Part shown: positions 41,919-51,538 of the stretch, in pieces
Layout of the letters: each line of letters begins with the position of its first letter
Position numbering within the stretch: the first letter of the stretch is position 1
Source of the DNA: Cryobacterium glaciale
GTDB taxonomy: Bacteria > Actinomycetota > Actinomycetes > Actinomycetales > Microbacteriaceae
DNA length: 64,000 nt
Direction of reading: 5' to 3'
Assembly: GCF_004402535.1 (NCBI RefSeq)
Contig: NZ_SOEY01000002.1
Coordinates: 86,883-150,882 of the forward strand
Program-made: the position numbers and the translations under genes
The notes under the pieces: model-generated
Told to the model about the DNA's origin: nothing
Database searches by the model: none
What the model saw: the letters and a program-made list of their open reading frames with translations, nothing else

Positions 41919-44900
41919 TCAGCGACGCAGATCGGGCACCTGCACGGGCAGGTAGGAGCCGTGGCTGTACAGGGCACCGCCACCGGCCGGGAATCGGCCC
42001 ACGAGGTGACGAGGCACCTGGCCCCCGAATACCTGGGTGCCCAGAATGGTCGTTCCGGGCGAGAGCAGCAGGCCCTGATGCGCCTTCTTGGCTTCGGCGT
42101 AGGGCCCGCCGAAGACCGACGACGCGGCATTGGCGCCGATGGCCACGCAGAAGACCGAGTGGCCCTTCGCCGCCACGAGTGCGCGTTCTACGGGCGAGTC
42201 CCGCCAGTGTTCGGCATCGTCGACGATGACCGTGAGCGGTACCTCGCGGGCCACCAGCGCCGCGGCGATGTCCTCGGCCGACGACGACGCGCTCAGCACG
42301 GCGAGACCGTGCGCCGCGGCCACCTCGGTCAGCGGCGACGCATTCTGGGCGACGATCACGACGGGCGCCGACGACCAGGCGAGCTGGTGTGCGACGAGGG
42401 CGAGTGTGCTCGACTTGCCGGTGCGCGGGTCGCCGACCACGACGAACCCGCCGGAGCCGGGCCAGTCCAGGGTCACCCGCGAGAGCGTGTCGCCACCGAT
42501 GCCGACAACGGGATGTTCCGGCATCCCCTCGACCAGCACCGGCAGCCCAAACGTTTCCGACAGGGCGAACGTCGTCGGCAGCGGGTCCACTCGCAGCGGC
42601 TGCGGCAGCTCGGCCAGCTGAGGAAAGGTAGCGAAGTGCGCGCTGACATGGTCGACGACACCGCGCACGACGGCATTCTGGGTCTCGCCACTCGTGTCTG
42701 AGCTGAGTACCGCGATCTGCGCTTCGGTTCCGGCGGCGCCGAACATCACTCGGCCGGCCGGCATGTTGGGTGCGAGCTCCCGAATCATGATGCCGGCAGC
42801 CCGGTAATCATTGACATCGCGCATGCGCAGGGCGTACTGCGTGTCGATGAACGCCGAGATTTTGTCGCCCGGAATGCTGCGATCGGCGGTGACGATCACC
42901 CGGATACCCGCCGCCGCTCCCTCACGCAGCAACCGCATGACCTGGTCGCGGATCGCGACCATTTCATCGGCCGAGAGTGACGAGGAGAGGCGTTCCCAGC
43001 CGTCGATCACGAACAGGGCATACGGGAGCGCCTCACGCGGATCGGCGCTGCGACGCTGCTCGCCAATGCTGCCGACGCCGGCCTGCGACAGCACGGCTTG
43101 ACGCCGGCTCAGCTCTGCGACGAGTTTGGAGACGAGCCGCGGCATCCGTCCCTGGTCGAGCGGGGTGACGACCGCGCCCACGTGCGGGGCGTCGGCGAGC
43201 GCGAGCAGCGCACCGGTGCCGTAGTCAGCGATATAGAGGTGCAGCTCGGCCGGCGTGAATCGTTGCACCGCTTGTGACAGCATGGTGCGAAGTACGGTGG
43301 TTCGGCCGGAGAGCGCACCGCCGAAGAACAAGAGGTGCGAGCCGTCGTGCACGCTCCAGCTGAGCGGGCGTTGCTTCTGCGCGGCCGGCACGTCTTCGAG
43401 GCCGATCAGCAGGGCGCCCGCTGGCACCGCCTCGGCGTCGAACCGGTCGAGGGTGAGCACGTCGGGCAGCGGCATCAGCCACGGCGACGGACTGCGCTCG
43501 ATGCCCGCCTGCTGGGCGGCGGCACCGATCAGCCCCACGAGGGCGCGCAGGTCGGTGTCGTCCTGGTCGGGCCTTCGGGCGGGAGCGTTCGCGGCTGATG
43601 GGTAGCGCGGCGGCAACCCCACGGTGCCCCACTCGAGGGCTGCGCGCGGCGGCAGCACCCGCGCCACCCGCTGGTGCCCGACGCGCAGGTTGGCGACCCG
43701 GGCGGTCTGAAACGGCAGCGGCGCCGAGTCGAGGCCGACGCGCACGAACCCGCGGCCGGGGTTGGCGGAGCTGATCAGGGCGGCATCCGGGGTGCCGATG
43801 ACGTCGCCGGAATCGGCACGGTCGGTCACGCGCAGCGCGATGCGCAGGTTGAGATTGGACTGCATCTCGGGGGTGACGACGCCCGACGGACGTTGCGTGG
43901 CCAGCACCAGGTTGACGCCGAGCGAGCGGCCGACCCGGGCAATGCGCACGAGCCCGGTGATGAAGTCGGGCAGTTCGGTCTTGAGTTCGGCGAACTCGTC
44001 GACCACGATCATGAGGCGGGCGAGGCCGAGCCGAGCCGCAGCATCCGGGTCCTTCGCCCACGCCGCGTCTACGTCCTTGGCGCCGATCTCATCGCGCAAG
44101 ACGTGCTCACGCCGCTTCAATTCGGCGTCGAGCGAGGCCAGGGCACGTTCCGTTTCGCGCGCATCGAGGTTCGTCACGGTACCGACCGTGTGCGGCAGGC
44201 GAGCGCAGTCGGCGAAGGCCGCACCGCCCTTGTAGTCGATCAGCACGAAGTTGAGCGCGTCGGGCCGGTTGGCCAGGGCCAGCGATACCACGAGGGTCTG
44301 CAGAAACTCCGACTTGCCCGAGCCGGTCGTGCCGGCCACGAGCGCGTGTGGTCCGTCACTGGCGATGTCGATGGCGAACTCGCCGTCGGCGCCCGCACCG
44401 ACGACCACGTACGACTGCCGCGGGGCAATCGCCCACTGCTCGACGATGGGCCGTACATCATCGAGCTCGATGCCGAGCAGTTCGGTGAAGCGCACCGCCG
44501 AGGGCAGCGTGGCGTCGTCGCCGACCCCGCTGACGTGTTCGATCGGACACAGCGCCCGGGCGATGGTCTCGGCGTAGGTGGAGGTCACCGAGTCCAGCAG
44601 CACGGTCGAATGATAAGCGGATGCCGATTCGATGCGTCCCAGCGTCGGGTCGCCGGCGTCCGCGGTCACGACGGTGGCGCACTCCTCTGGCAGTCGGCTG
44701 CGGTCGACGTCGATCGCGATCACGTGGATGCCGTGGGCGGCGCCGCGTTCGAGGATCGCGACCATGCCGGGCAGCATGCGGTAGCGCCGGGCTCCGTCGA
44801 TCACGATGACGAGGTGCTGGTCGTAGGCGATCTTGCGGGTGCCGGCCACGCGCATCCTCGCTTCGAGCAGGGCGCCGGCCTCGCGTAGGCGTTCGCGCCG

Positions 44901-46262
44901 GGTCAGGTCGGTATTGCCGATGAGGGCCACGACGTTGTCGCCGAGTTGCGTGTGGGGCAGCCACTGGGTCCAGGCCCACTCCTCGCCCTGTTCTTTGTCG
45001 CACAAGACCATGAGCTGCAGGTCGCGCGGCGACCGCAGGGTCGTGAGCGAGCACAGCATCGAGCGCACGAGCCCGCGGGCCACGTCGGCCGGGCCGGCTA
45101 CCCCGGCCGGGCCGTCAGCAAGGTCGATGGCCACCGGCGAGGGCGAGACCCCGGCGCGGCGCGGCTGCGTGCGGTCCTTGGCCGAACCACCCTCGAAGGC
45201 CACCTGGAGCGGCACATCCGCCGTGCCGACACGCATCGAGAGTGCGTCGGCGTCGCTGCGGCGGCGTTCCCACAAGCGGGAGAGCGGGCGGGTGGCGATG
45301 TCGCGAATGACGACCGGGTCCGCCAGGCGGTACCACTGGTCGAGGCGCTGTTCCCGCACGAGTTCGGTGATGCGGGTGCGGGCACCGTTGATCTCGTCGA
45401 TCCAGTCGGCCTCGGTGCGCTGGCCCTTGCGGCTCGCCATGCGCTTGTTGGTCATGAAGGATCCGATGACCATGATCGGTGAGGCCGCCGCCATGAGCAA
45501 CATGGCCGGGCGTTGAAAGAGGATGGCCATGGTCACGCCAAGAATGATAGGAATGACTGCGGACAGCCACGGCAACGGCGACGAGTCGATTTCCTGCGGT
45601 TTGTCGCCCGGCAGGGCCACGATCGGCGTCACCGCCGGCGAGTGGATGCGGGACGGCCGGTTGAACGCGCGGCTGCCGGGATCAGCGCTCGACACGTCGG
45701 CGTCGGCGGGCGGGGCCACGCCGATGCGCACGAGGCTGCTGCCGACCTGCACGAGGTCGGCCGGCACGATTTCGGCGGCGCCCACGACGGGCTCACCGTT
45801 CACGGTGAGCGTGGCTGCGGCATCCGCTGGGGTGAACGTTGCGGTGAGCGGAATCGGCCGGCCGGTCGTGGCGTCGGTGCCGCCGCGCAGCAGCACGGTG
45901 AGGTGGCGCGCCTCGAGAAAAGGGTCGGCGATGCAAATGTCGGCGCCGTGGGCGCGGCCGAGCGTGAGCGGCCGGCCGATGGTGAGGGCCACTTGTTCGC
46001 CGGCGAAGGGGCCGCCCACGAATTCCAGCCGGGTCTGACCGGCCGGCAGCTCGCGGGCATCGGTTGCGGGTACGACCGCACCGCTGACGATGTCGGTGTC
46101 GACGATGCGTTCGGAGCCGATGGCCCCGGGCAGGATCGCTCCGGGGTCGAGTTCGAGCGTGTCGGCGACCTCGGAAATGGTCGTCGACTCGTCGATCTTG
46201 AGCAGCCACGACTGGTTGTCAGCGGGCGAGGCGGGGTTGGTGACGGTCAGGCGCAGGCTCAT
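41919..46262 (-). CDS. FHA-FtsK/SpoIIIE type VII secretion ATPase (EssC-like)
   Basis: 1,447 residues. An N-terminal FHA domain (GRPLTLGRAHGADICIADP near 98; RHLTVLLRGG) is followed by two membrane segments (about 225-265: LSAVIPIILGVTMAILFQRP...) and three FtsK-type ATPase domains. The first has an intact Walker A (GTTGSGKSE, ~642) and Walker B (LMIVVDEFAEL, ~750); the second has GALSGRTT, with Arg for the Walker Lys; the third is GDPRTGKSS, intact (~1280). The order resembles Firmicutes EssC more than mycobacterial EccC, which lacks the FHA part. It powers export of WXG100 substrates and toxin. Confidence 0.88.
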   Translation of the reverse strand: MSLRLTVTNPASPADNQSWLLKIDESTTISEVADTLELDPGAILPGAIGSERIVDTDIVSGAVVPATDARELPAGQTRLEFVGGPFAGEQVALTIGRPLTLGRAHGADICIADPFLEARHLTVLLRGGTDATTGRPIPLTATFTPADAAATLTVNGEPVVGAAEIVPADLVQVGSSLVRIGVAPPADADVSSADPGSRAFNRPSRIHSPAVTPIVALPGDKPQEIDSSPLPWLSAVIPIILGVTMAILFQRPAMLLMAAASPIMVIGSFMTNKRMASRKGQRTEADWIDEINGARTRITELVREQRLDQWYRLADPVVIRDIATRPLSRLWERRRSDADALSMRVGTADVPLQVAFEGGSAKDRTQPRRAGVSPSPVAIDLADGPAGVAGPADVARGLVRSMLCSLTTLRSPRDLQLMVLCDKEQGEEWAWTQWLPHTQLGDNVVALIGNTDLTRRERLREAGALLEARMRVAGTRKIAYDQHLVIVIDGARRYRMLPGMVAILERGAAHGIHVIAIDVDRSRLPEECATVVTADAGDPTLGRIESASAYHSTVLLDSVTSTYAETIARALCPIEHVSGVGDDATLPSAVRFTELLGIELDDVRPIVEQWAIAPRQSYVVVGAGADGEFAIDIASDGPHALVAGTTGSGKSEFLQTLVVSLALANRPDALNFVLIDYKGGAAFADCARLPHTVGTVTNLDARETERALASLDAELKRREHVLRDEIGAKDVDAAWAKDPDAAARLGLARLMIVVDEFAELKTELPDFITGLVRIARVGRSLGVNLVLATQRPSGVVTPEMQSNLNLRIALRVTDRADSGDVIGTPDAALISSANPGRGFVRVGLDSAPLPFQTARVANLRVGHQRVARVLPPRAALEWGTVGLPPRYPSAANAPARRPDQDDTDLRALVGLIGAAAQQAGIERSPSPWLMPLPDVLTLDRFDAEAVPAGALLIGLEDVPAAQKQRPLSWSVHDGSHLLFFGGALSGRTTVLRTMLSQAVQRFTPAELHLYIADYGTGALLALADAPHVGAVVTPLDQGRMPRLVSKLVAELSRRQAVLSQAGVGSIGEQRRSADPREALPYALFVIDGWERLSSSLSADEMVAIRDQVMRLLREGAAAGIRVIVTADRSIPGDKISAFIDTQYALRMRDVNDYRAAGIMIRELAPNMPAGRVMFGAAGTEAQIAVLSSDTSGETQNAVVRGVVDHVSAHFATFPQLAELPQPLRVDPLPTTFALSETFGLPVLVEGMPEHPVVGIGGDTLSRVTLDWPGSGGFVVVGDPRTGKSSTLALVAHQLAWSSAPVVIVAQNASPLTEVAAAHGLAVLSASSSAEDIAAALVAREVPLTVIVDDAEHWRDSPVERALVAAKGHSVFCVAIGANAASSVFGGPYAEAKKAHQGLLLSPGTTILGTQVFGGQVPRHLVGRFPAGGGALYSHGSYLPVQVPDLRR

Positions 46263-46296
46263 CGGTGGTCCTCGATGCTCGTAGTGATGGTCGGGG

Positions 46297-47457
46297 TCAT
46301 GAGCGGGTGCCGATCGTCGCGAGCAGAGCGCTGAGGTAGCTGAGGCCGGCGTTGGCGCCCGTCTCAGCCGCGCCCGGGACGGGAACCCGGGGAGTCACGA
46401 GCAGAGGCTCCGTCGCCGCGGTCGCAACGGGGCTGATCCCAAGCGGAGGCTCGGTCACGCCGTCGGCCACGAGGGTGACGCTGCCGGAAGCCTGCTGCCC
46501 ATCCACGCTCACCACCTGAAAGCTGAACTGGTCGACGGATGCCCCGGGGCTGGGCGTGTAGACGGCCGCCAGGTCATCGGTGCACTGCACCGTGCCGAAC
46601 GTCGCTTCGCCGCAGGCGACCAGCAGGTCGCTGCCGGTGTCATTCCAGCTGATAGCGGCCAGGTCGATCACCGTCGTGGCGTCGGGGCCCCTGTCCATCA
46701 CTACGTGCAGCGCACCGAGGGCGGCAGTCGTGCCCGACCCTGGAGCGATGTGCACCGTGACCTCGACCGGCTCCGAACTCTGCCCGGCGTCGTCGACGAG
46801 CCCGACCTGCACGGTGGCCGTTCCGGTGAAGTCGGGTGCGGTGCGCAGCACGAGGTGGGTGCCCGACACGGCCGCGAGGCCGGCGTTCTGCGGGCTGAGG
46901 CCGAGCACCTCCACCTCGGCCCCGCTGGCGGTGGTGCACAGGGTGCAGGTCACGCCGAGAGCGCCGAGCGGCAGCAACAGCACCGCCCCCTGCGCCACCG
47001 GGTAACCGTAGTCGAGGTCGGTGAGGCTGGGCGCCGGCGGCGGCTCGAGCACGACGCGGTAGTCGACCTCGACCCGCACGGCGCCATTCTGCAGACCGAC
47101 GGTGAGCGTGCGCATGCCCCACTCCGCGTCGAAAACGGATGCCGTCACGCCGATCCCGGCACTGTCGCACGCCAGGCTCACCCCGGGCAGGTTCGGGGCC
47201 TGACCGTTGACGATGCCGCAGTCGGCGATGGTCCAGCCGGCGGCGGGGGTCAGGTCACTCGCGCCGAGGTACGGGATGGCAATGGTCGCACTCGTGGAGG
47301 GGGCCGCCTCACCGGCGGGGTCATCCGCTGCCTGAGCTGTCGCGCGACCGCTCCCGGCCACGAGACCGAGACCGAGCAGAATGACCAGAAAAACCGGTGC
47401 GCGACGTCTGCCTCTGCCGGGCGTTAGGACTGCCCGGGTCAGAGGCAGTTGCAACAT
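46297..47457 (-). CDS. Secreted Ig-like protein linked to the T7SS locus
   Basis: A 386-residue exported protein from ATG 47457 (AGGAG four bases upstream). Signal peptide APVFLVILLGLGLVAG then AQAADDPAG; the mature part consists of beta-rich Ig or cadherin-like segments (TVQVGLVDDAGQSSEPVEVTV; DQFSFQVVSVDGQQASGSVTL). It has several cysteines (CTLCTT; DCGIV; LACDSAG). No C-terminal membrane helix is evident. It precedes the EssC-like gene by 34 bp, so it may serve as an extracellular or wall component of the secretion machine; the function is not known. Confidence 0.65.
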   Translation of the reverse strand: MLQLPLTRAVLTPGRGRRRAPVFLVILLGLGLVAGSGRATAQAADDPAGEAAPSTSATIAIPYLGASDLTPAAGWTIADCGIVNGQAPNLPGVSLACDSAGIGVTASVFDAEWGMRTLTVGLQNGAVRVEVDYRVVLEPPPAPSLTDLDYGYPVAQGAVLLLPLGALGVTCTLCTTASGAEVEVLGLSPQNAGLAAVSGTHLVLRTAPDFTGTATVQVGLVDDAGQSSEPVEVTVHIAPGSGTTAALGALHVVMDRGPDATTVIDLAAISWNDTGSDLLVACGEATFGTVQCTDDLAAVYTPSPGASVDQFSFQVVSVDGQQASGSVTLVADGVTEPPLGISPVATAATEPLLVTPRVPVPGAAETGANAGLSYLSALLATIGTRS

Positions 47458-47498
47458 GGAGCTCCTGTGTCGGGGTGGCACGGAGGCCACGGGGCATT

Positions 47499-47515
47499 GT
47501 GACTATGATAGTCAC
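47499..47515. promoter_or_regulatory. Perfect 17-bp palindrome in divergent promoter region
   Basis: GTGACTATGATAGTCAC, 8-bp arms around one base, between the divergent secreted-protein (47457) and membrane-protein (47586) genes. TATGAT within it could act as a -10 element. Probably an operator controlling both T7SS gene sets. Confidence 0.6.
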
Positions 47516-47585
47516 CCAGAGGGGGGTGCACTCGCGGTCCACGCGATGCCGCCTGTTCCGCTCTTTGTTCGTGAGGCCGCACCAC

Positions 47586-48323
47586 GTGACTACCAGCACC
47601 CCGAGCCGCGGCCCATCGGGCCGCCGCGCACTTATCGCTGCCGCTGAACCCGCCACTCAGCTCACCGCCGCGCCCGGTGCTACCGCGCCGTTCCTGGTCG
47701 AACCGGCGCCGCCAGCGCAGACAGCGCCGGCCCCGTTTCAGCCGGCGTCGCCGGCCGCGCCGACCGCTACCGCCCCGGCCGACCTGCCGGCCACCGCGCT
47801 CGGATTCGAAACGGGCCGTTCCACCCTGCAGGCCACCCAGCCCGGTGCACCCAAGCGTTCCCTGGAGTCGGGCAGCGACGTGTTGCCCGAGCTCGACGAG
47901 GCACCCAGCAGAAAACGCTCCGTCCTGATGCACCCGGCATTTCTCGTCTCGGTGGGTTTGACGCTGCTGGCCATCATCGGCCTCATCGTCTGGCTCGTGA
48001 TCGGTGCGCAGAACAGCGACGCAGCCGCGACATCCGTTGCGGTGACGACGACGTCCGGAAACGTGCAGGTCACCTGGGACGGCCCGAATGTGCCATACGC
48101 ACTCTTCGTCGTGGGCGGCCCCGGCGGCGACGTGCTCGACGTGTCGCAGCTCGTGACCGGCCGGGAAGCCTGGATTCCCCGCGCGGCACTGCTCATCGAC
48201 GACGGATCCTGCGTCGTCGTGCGGCCCGCCGAACGCGGCGTCGACGAGACCGTCGCGCTCGATCAATCCGCGCTCGATGCCCAGGGTGCCGCGAGCGCGT
48301 GCGTGGCGGATTCGCCGAAGTGA
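47586..48323 (+). CDS. Single-pass membrane protein of T7SS locus
   Basis: A 245-residue protein from GTG 47586. A ~115-residue Pro/Ala-rich cytoplasmic part is followed by one membrane helix (PAFLVSVGLTLLAIIGLIVWLVIGA) and an outer domain of ~95 residues with a fibronectin-like beta pattern (VQVTWDGPNVPYALFVVGG) and two cysteines (GSCVVV; SACVADS). No clear family. A bitopic protein with an extracellular beta domain could be a structural T7SS subunit, in the spirit of EccB or EssB, but no sequence similarity is visible. It is followed two bases later by a lipoprotein gene. Confidence 0.65.
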   Translation: MTTSTPSRGPSGRRALIAAAEPATQLTAAPGATAPFLVEPAPPAQTAPAPFQPASPAAPTATAPADLPATALGFETGRSTLQATQPGAPKRSLESGSDVLPELDEAPSRKRSVLMHPAFLVSVGLTLLAIIGLIVWLVIGAQNSDAAATSVAVTTTSGNVQVTWDGPNVPYALFVVGGPGGDVLDVSQLVTGREAWIPRAALLIDDGSCVVVRPAERGVDETVALDQSALDAQGAASACVADSPK

Positions 48324-48325
48324 TC

Positions 48326-49066
48326 ATGCGATTCACTCGCAGCGTACCCGCGACGGTCGGGGCGCTGCTGCTCACCGGGTGTGCGGGCGGTGGGCCGGCC
48401 GAGCCGATCCCCACCCCCACCCACCTGAACGCTGCCGCGATCGACGTGGCCGACAGCGATCGCAACGGAATTGAATACCTCAGCGGCGCCGATGCGCTGC
48501 GGGTGAGTGTGCGCGCCGTGCAGCAGACCACGGGGGTGGCCATGCAGACCACATTCACCCAACTCGTCGACCCCGAAACCGCTGCCGCCGGCGGCGACCT
48601 CGCCGCAACCTACGCCGGCGTTCCCGATGACTTCACGTCTCACATCACGAGCGGCAGCATGGTGGTGGACATCGTCGTGCTCGACGGCCAGGCGTTTCTG
48701 CAAGCGGATGCCGCCACCTCCGCCGCGCTCGGCCTCACCACCGGCGGCTACACCTGCCGCGCTCCGAATGACCCGGTGTTTGATGAGTGGCGCACCCTGC
48801 TCGACCCGGCACTCCTCCTCGAGTCACTGGCGGGCGGCGCCGACCTGTCCAGCGGCCCGGTTGCTCCGGGGGAACCGGCGAGCGTCGACGTCGTCATCGA
48901 CTCGGGCGAGGGTTCGGCAGGCAGTCTCGTGATCGCGGCCGACGGGCATCCACTGCCCAGCCGTCTCACCGTGGGCGACGCCCTCTCGGTTGCTGACGTG
49001 CGCTTTTCGGCGTGGGGAACGGCCGTCGAGGTTTCGACGCCGACCCCGATCGCGCAGGCCTGTTAG
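48326..49066 (+). CDS. LppX/LprG-like lipoprotein
   Basis: A 246-residue lipoprotein from ATG 48326. Lipobox LLLTGC gives the lipidated Cys at about residue 19. The mature part resembles the LppX/LprAFG fold: alternating strands, with the DALRVSVRAVQQTTGVAMQTTF strand-helix and FTSHITSGSMVVDIVVLDGQAFLQ. Such proteins carry lipids or glycolipids in mycobacteria. It forms an operon with the preceding membrane protein and ends before a convergent helical-protein gene. Whether it works with the secretion system is unknown. Confidence 0.65.
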   Translation: MRFTRSVPATVGALLLTGCAGGGPAEPIPTPTHLNAAAIDVADSDRNGIEYLSGADALRVSVRAVQQTTGVAMQTTFTQLVDPETAAAGGDLAATYAGVPDDFTSHITSGSMVVDIVVLDGQAFLQADAATSAALGLTTGGYTCRAPNDPVFDEWRTLLDPALLLESLAGGADLSSGPVAPGEPASVDVVIDSGEGSAGSLVIAADGHPLPSRLTVGDALSVADVRFSAWGTAVEVSTPTPIAQAC

Positions 49067-49072
49067 CCAGCG

Positions 49073-49402
49073 TTACCAACCCGCCATGCCGGCGCAGGCA
49101 ACCCCGAGGCGATTGAGGCCGGATTCCTGGTCGGTGAAGGCACGCCACACCCCCGTGGAGTCGCCCGAGCGTGCGGCCTGCTCCATCGCGTCGAGCGTGC
49201 GCGGGGCACCCTGGGCCCATTTCACGTAGTCAGCGTTGTCGATGCTGGTTGATCCCTCGGCGGCGACCGCACGCACCGGGCCGATGAGGGAAACGACCAT
49301 CGGCAGCACCTTCGCGTTTCCCTGACTCTCGATCACACTCTGCATGAGAGCGACGACGGGTTCGGCCAGGCGGGTGCAACGGTCCCGCAGTACGTCGGTC
49401 AT
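49073..49402 (-). CDS. Small helical protein of unknown function
   Basis: A 109-residue soluble, mostly helical protein (LAEPVVALMQSVIESQGNAKVLPMVV; LDAMEQAARSGDSTGVWRAFTDQESGLNRLG). No domain recognised. It is translationally coupled to the upstream membrane-protein gene (TGATG). The size and helix content would suit a chaperone for exported substrates, but this is only inferred. Confidence 0.6.
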   Translation of the reverse strand: MTDVLRDRCTRLAEPVVALMQSVIESQGNAKVLPMVVSLIGPVRAVAAEGSTSIDNADYVKWAQGAPRTLDAMEQAARSGDSTGVWRAFTDQESGLNRLGVACAGMAGW

Positions 49403-50088
49403 CAGTTCGCCTTCGGTTGGTTTGTTCTCGGCATATACCAGGCCGACGTGTTCGTCACGTCGTACGTCACGGCAACACCGCGACCTTCGGCGGCGGTCAC
49501 GAGGGCCCGAACCGCGTCCTGAAAAACGGGGTCGAACATGCCCTGACCCCAGACGCCCTTGAATCCGGTCACCTTCTTGTCCGCGTCGAGGGCGCGCAAC
49601 ACCTTTGGCGGGTTGCCGGCGCGCGCGAGTACCGCTTCGGAATCGGTGACGAAGACGTCGACGAACATGGTCGAGTCGGTGCCGAGCAGGTGCGTCACCG
49701 TTGTGGTGAACGGAGAAATCCCCCGCGGAGTCAGCGAGTGGTCATAAATTCTGACGTACCGAACCTCGGCCCAGGCAATAGTTCCCAGTCGCGGCAGGCC
49801 GAGGCCGGCATCGGAGACGGCCAGCGCGAGGCGATTATCGGCATTCCACTTGTTCTCGGCCTGGCGCGCGGTGACCAGGCAGGCCACTGCGCCGATGCCG
49901 AAGGCGAGGGGGAAGGCCAGGTAGGCGAACCAGCCGCGAGAGGTAAGCACGCTGCCGACGAGCACGGCGAGCAGAATGGCCACGGAGACCGACCCAAAGA
50001 CGGTGTTGGCTCGCCGGTATTTGGCGGCGAGGCCCGGCGCATACCGGGCGACGTAGGCGTTCTGCAAAAACGGAGGTGTCGGTTCCAT
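49402..50088 (-). CDS. Two-helix membrane protein
   Basis: A 228-residue protein from ATG 50088. Two membrane segments (SVSVAILLAVLVGSVLTS near residue 33 and FAYLAFPLAFGIGAVACLVTA near 55) are followed by a cytoplasmic domain of about 150 residues with AWAEVRYVRIYDHSLTPRG. The domain resembles small PH-like modules found in actinobacterial membrane proteins, without a firm assignment. It is coupled to the small helical protein gene. Role uncertain; part of the neighbouring secretion locus by position. Confidence 0.6.
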   Translation of the reverse strand: MEPTPPFLQNAYVARYAPGLAAKYRRANTVFGSVSVAILLAVLVGSVLTSRGWFAYLAFPLAFGIGAVACLVTARQAENKWNADNRLALAVSDAGLGLPRLGTIAWAEVRYVRIYDHSLTPRGISPFTTTVTHLLGTDSTMFVDVFVTDSEAVLARAGNPPKVLRALDADKKVTGFKGVWGQGMFDPVFQDAVRALVTAAEGRGVAVTYDVTNTSAWYMPRTNQPKAN

Positions 50089-50230
50089 GGTGGCGCGCTC
50101 CTCAGACAGATCGATGGCAGCGAAGAAAGCCAACGGGCCGCCCTGACCCCCCATTCGCGGACTAGTCAACGAGTCTCCATCGTACAGGCCCGCCCCGGGC
50201 GACGCAGTGCCCGCCCACCACGAACCGAGC

Positions 50231-51538
50231 CTAGGGCGTCCACCATGGCCGGAGCGGATGCCCGCCGCCACCGCCACGCTCGTCGGGCTTGCTTAGCAAC
50301 ACCTGGTGCAGCTGGATCCCGTTGCTCTCGAACCCGAGCCTCGAGCCCGCCATGTACAGCCCCCACACTTTCGCGGTGGGGAGCCCGACCTCAGCGACCG
50401 CCTCGTCCCAATGCTCGACGAGGTTGGCGCCCCAGTCGCGCAGCGTCAGGGCATAGTGGTGACGCAGGTTCTCCTCGTGCAGCACTTCCCAGCCCGCATC
50501 CTGCGCTTCGCTGATGATCCGGCCCGAACCGGTGAGCTCCCCATCGGGGAAGACATAGCGATCTATGAACCCGCGGGTCGCCGGTTCGGTTCGATTCTCC
50601 GGCCGGGTGATGCAGTGGTTGAGTAATAAGCCTCCGAGGCGAAGTCTGGACTGCAGGAACCGAAAGTACGACGCATAGTTGCGCACACCGATGTGCTCGA
50701 GCAGTCCAATGGACGACACCGCGTCAAAGCCGGTTTCCGTGATGTCGCGGTAGTCGCCGAAACGAACCTCCGCCAGGTCGCTCAGGCCCTCCTCACTGAT
50801 GGCCCGCTGTGCCCACCCGGCCTGCTCGTTCGACAGCGTCACTCCGGTGGCCAGCACGCCGCGGCGGGCGGCTTAGCGCACCATGCCGCCCCAACCGCAC
50901 CCGACGTCGAGTAACCGGTCGCCGGGCAACAGCTGCAGCTTCTCGAACACGAGGCGGTACTTGTTCTCCTGGGCCTCGTCGAGGGAGGCGTCGCCGCGTG
51001 GGTAGCAGGCGCAGGTGTACGTCATCGACGGCCCGAGCACCCACTCGTAGAACCGGTTCGAGACGTCGTAATGGTGATGGATCGCTTTGGCATCTCGGGT
51101 CTTGCTGTGTCGGAGCCCTCCAGCGACGCTGCGCCAGCGCGGCCCCGCTTCCTCCGGCGGCGGCGCGATCGGGCGAAGCTGCCGCACGCCGATAGAACGG
51201 ATGATCTCCACCATCATCCGCGCCGGTGGCCGCGTGAACTCGAGGCTGTCGGCGAGCGCCTTGAGCAGTTCGTAGGGATCACCGGGGTGCACGCCGTGCA
51301 GGTCGAGGTCACCGGCAATGTAGGCGCGGGCCAGTCCGAGGTCGCCGCGGCTCGTGGCGAGGTAGTTCGTGCCGCGCGGGGTCAGAAGGTCCAGCCCGAG
51401 CGTTGCATCCGGCGGTCCGGCCGTGCTCCCGTCGTAGGCGGTGAATCGCACCGGGAGGCGACCGCCGGCCAGAATCTCCAGCACCTGCGCGAGGGTGAGC
51501 TTGGTCGCCTTCGTCGCACGATCCTTGAATGTGGTCAT
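50231..51538 (-). pseudogene. tmsB: TmsB/Cfa-like methyltransferase gene, interrupted by in-frame TAA
   Basis: A 434-codon cyclopropane-fatty-acid-synthase-type SAM methyltransferase reads through in one frame except for a single TAA at 50873-50875. The break falls directly after the SAM-binding loop LDVGCGWGGMVR and before AARRGV; relatives have Tyr here, so one base change (TAC or TAT to TAA) explains it. Everything else looks intact: HHHYDVSNRFYEWVLG, YTCACYPRGD, SSIGLLEHIG and DRYVFPDGELTGSG. Its ATG overlaps the stop of the tmsA-like gene (ATGA). Intact TmsB puts a 10-methylene group on oleoyl lipids, which TmsA reduces to 10-methylstearate. A sequencing error would give the same picture. 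Confidence 0.8.

Noticed and set aside
50873..50875. TAA recoded as an amino acid
   Set aside because: TAA is not known to be recoded to a special amino acid in these bacteria; a nonsense mutation or base-call error is simpler.
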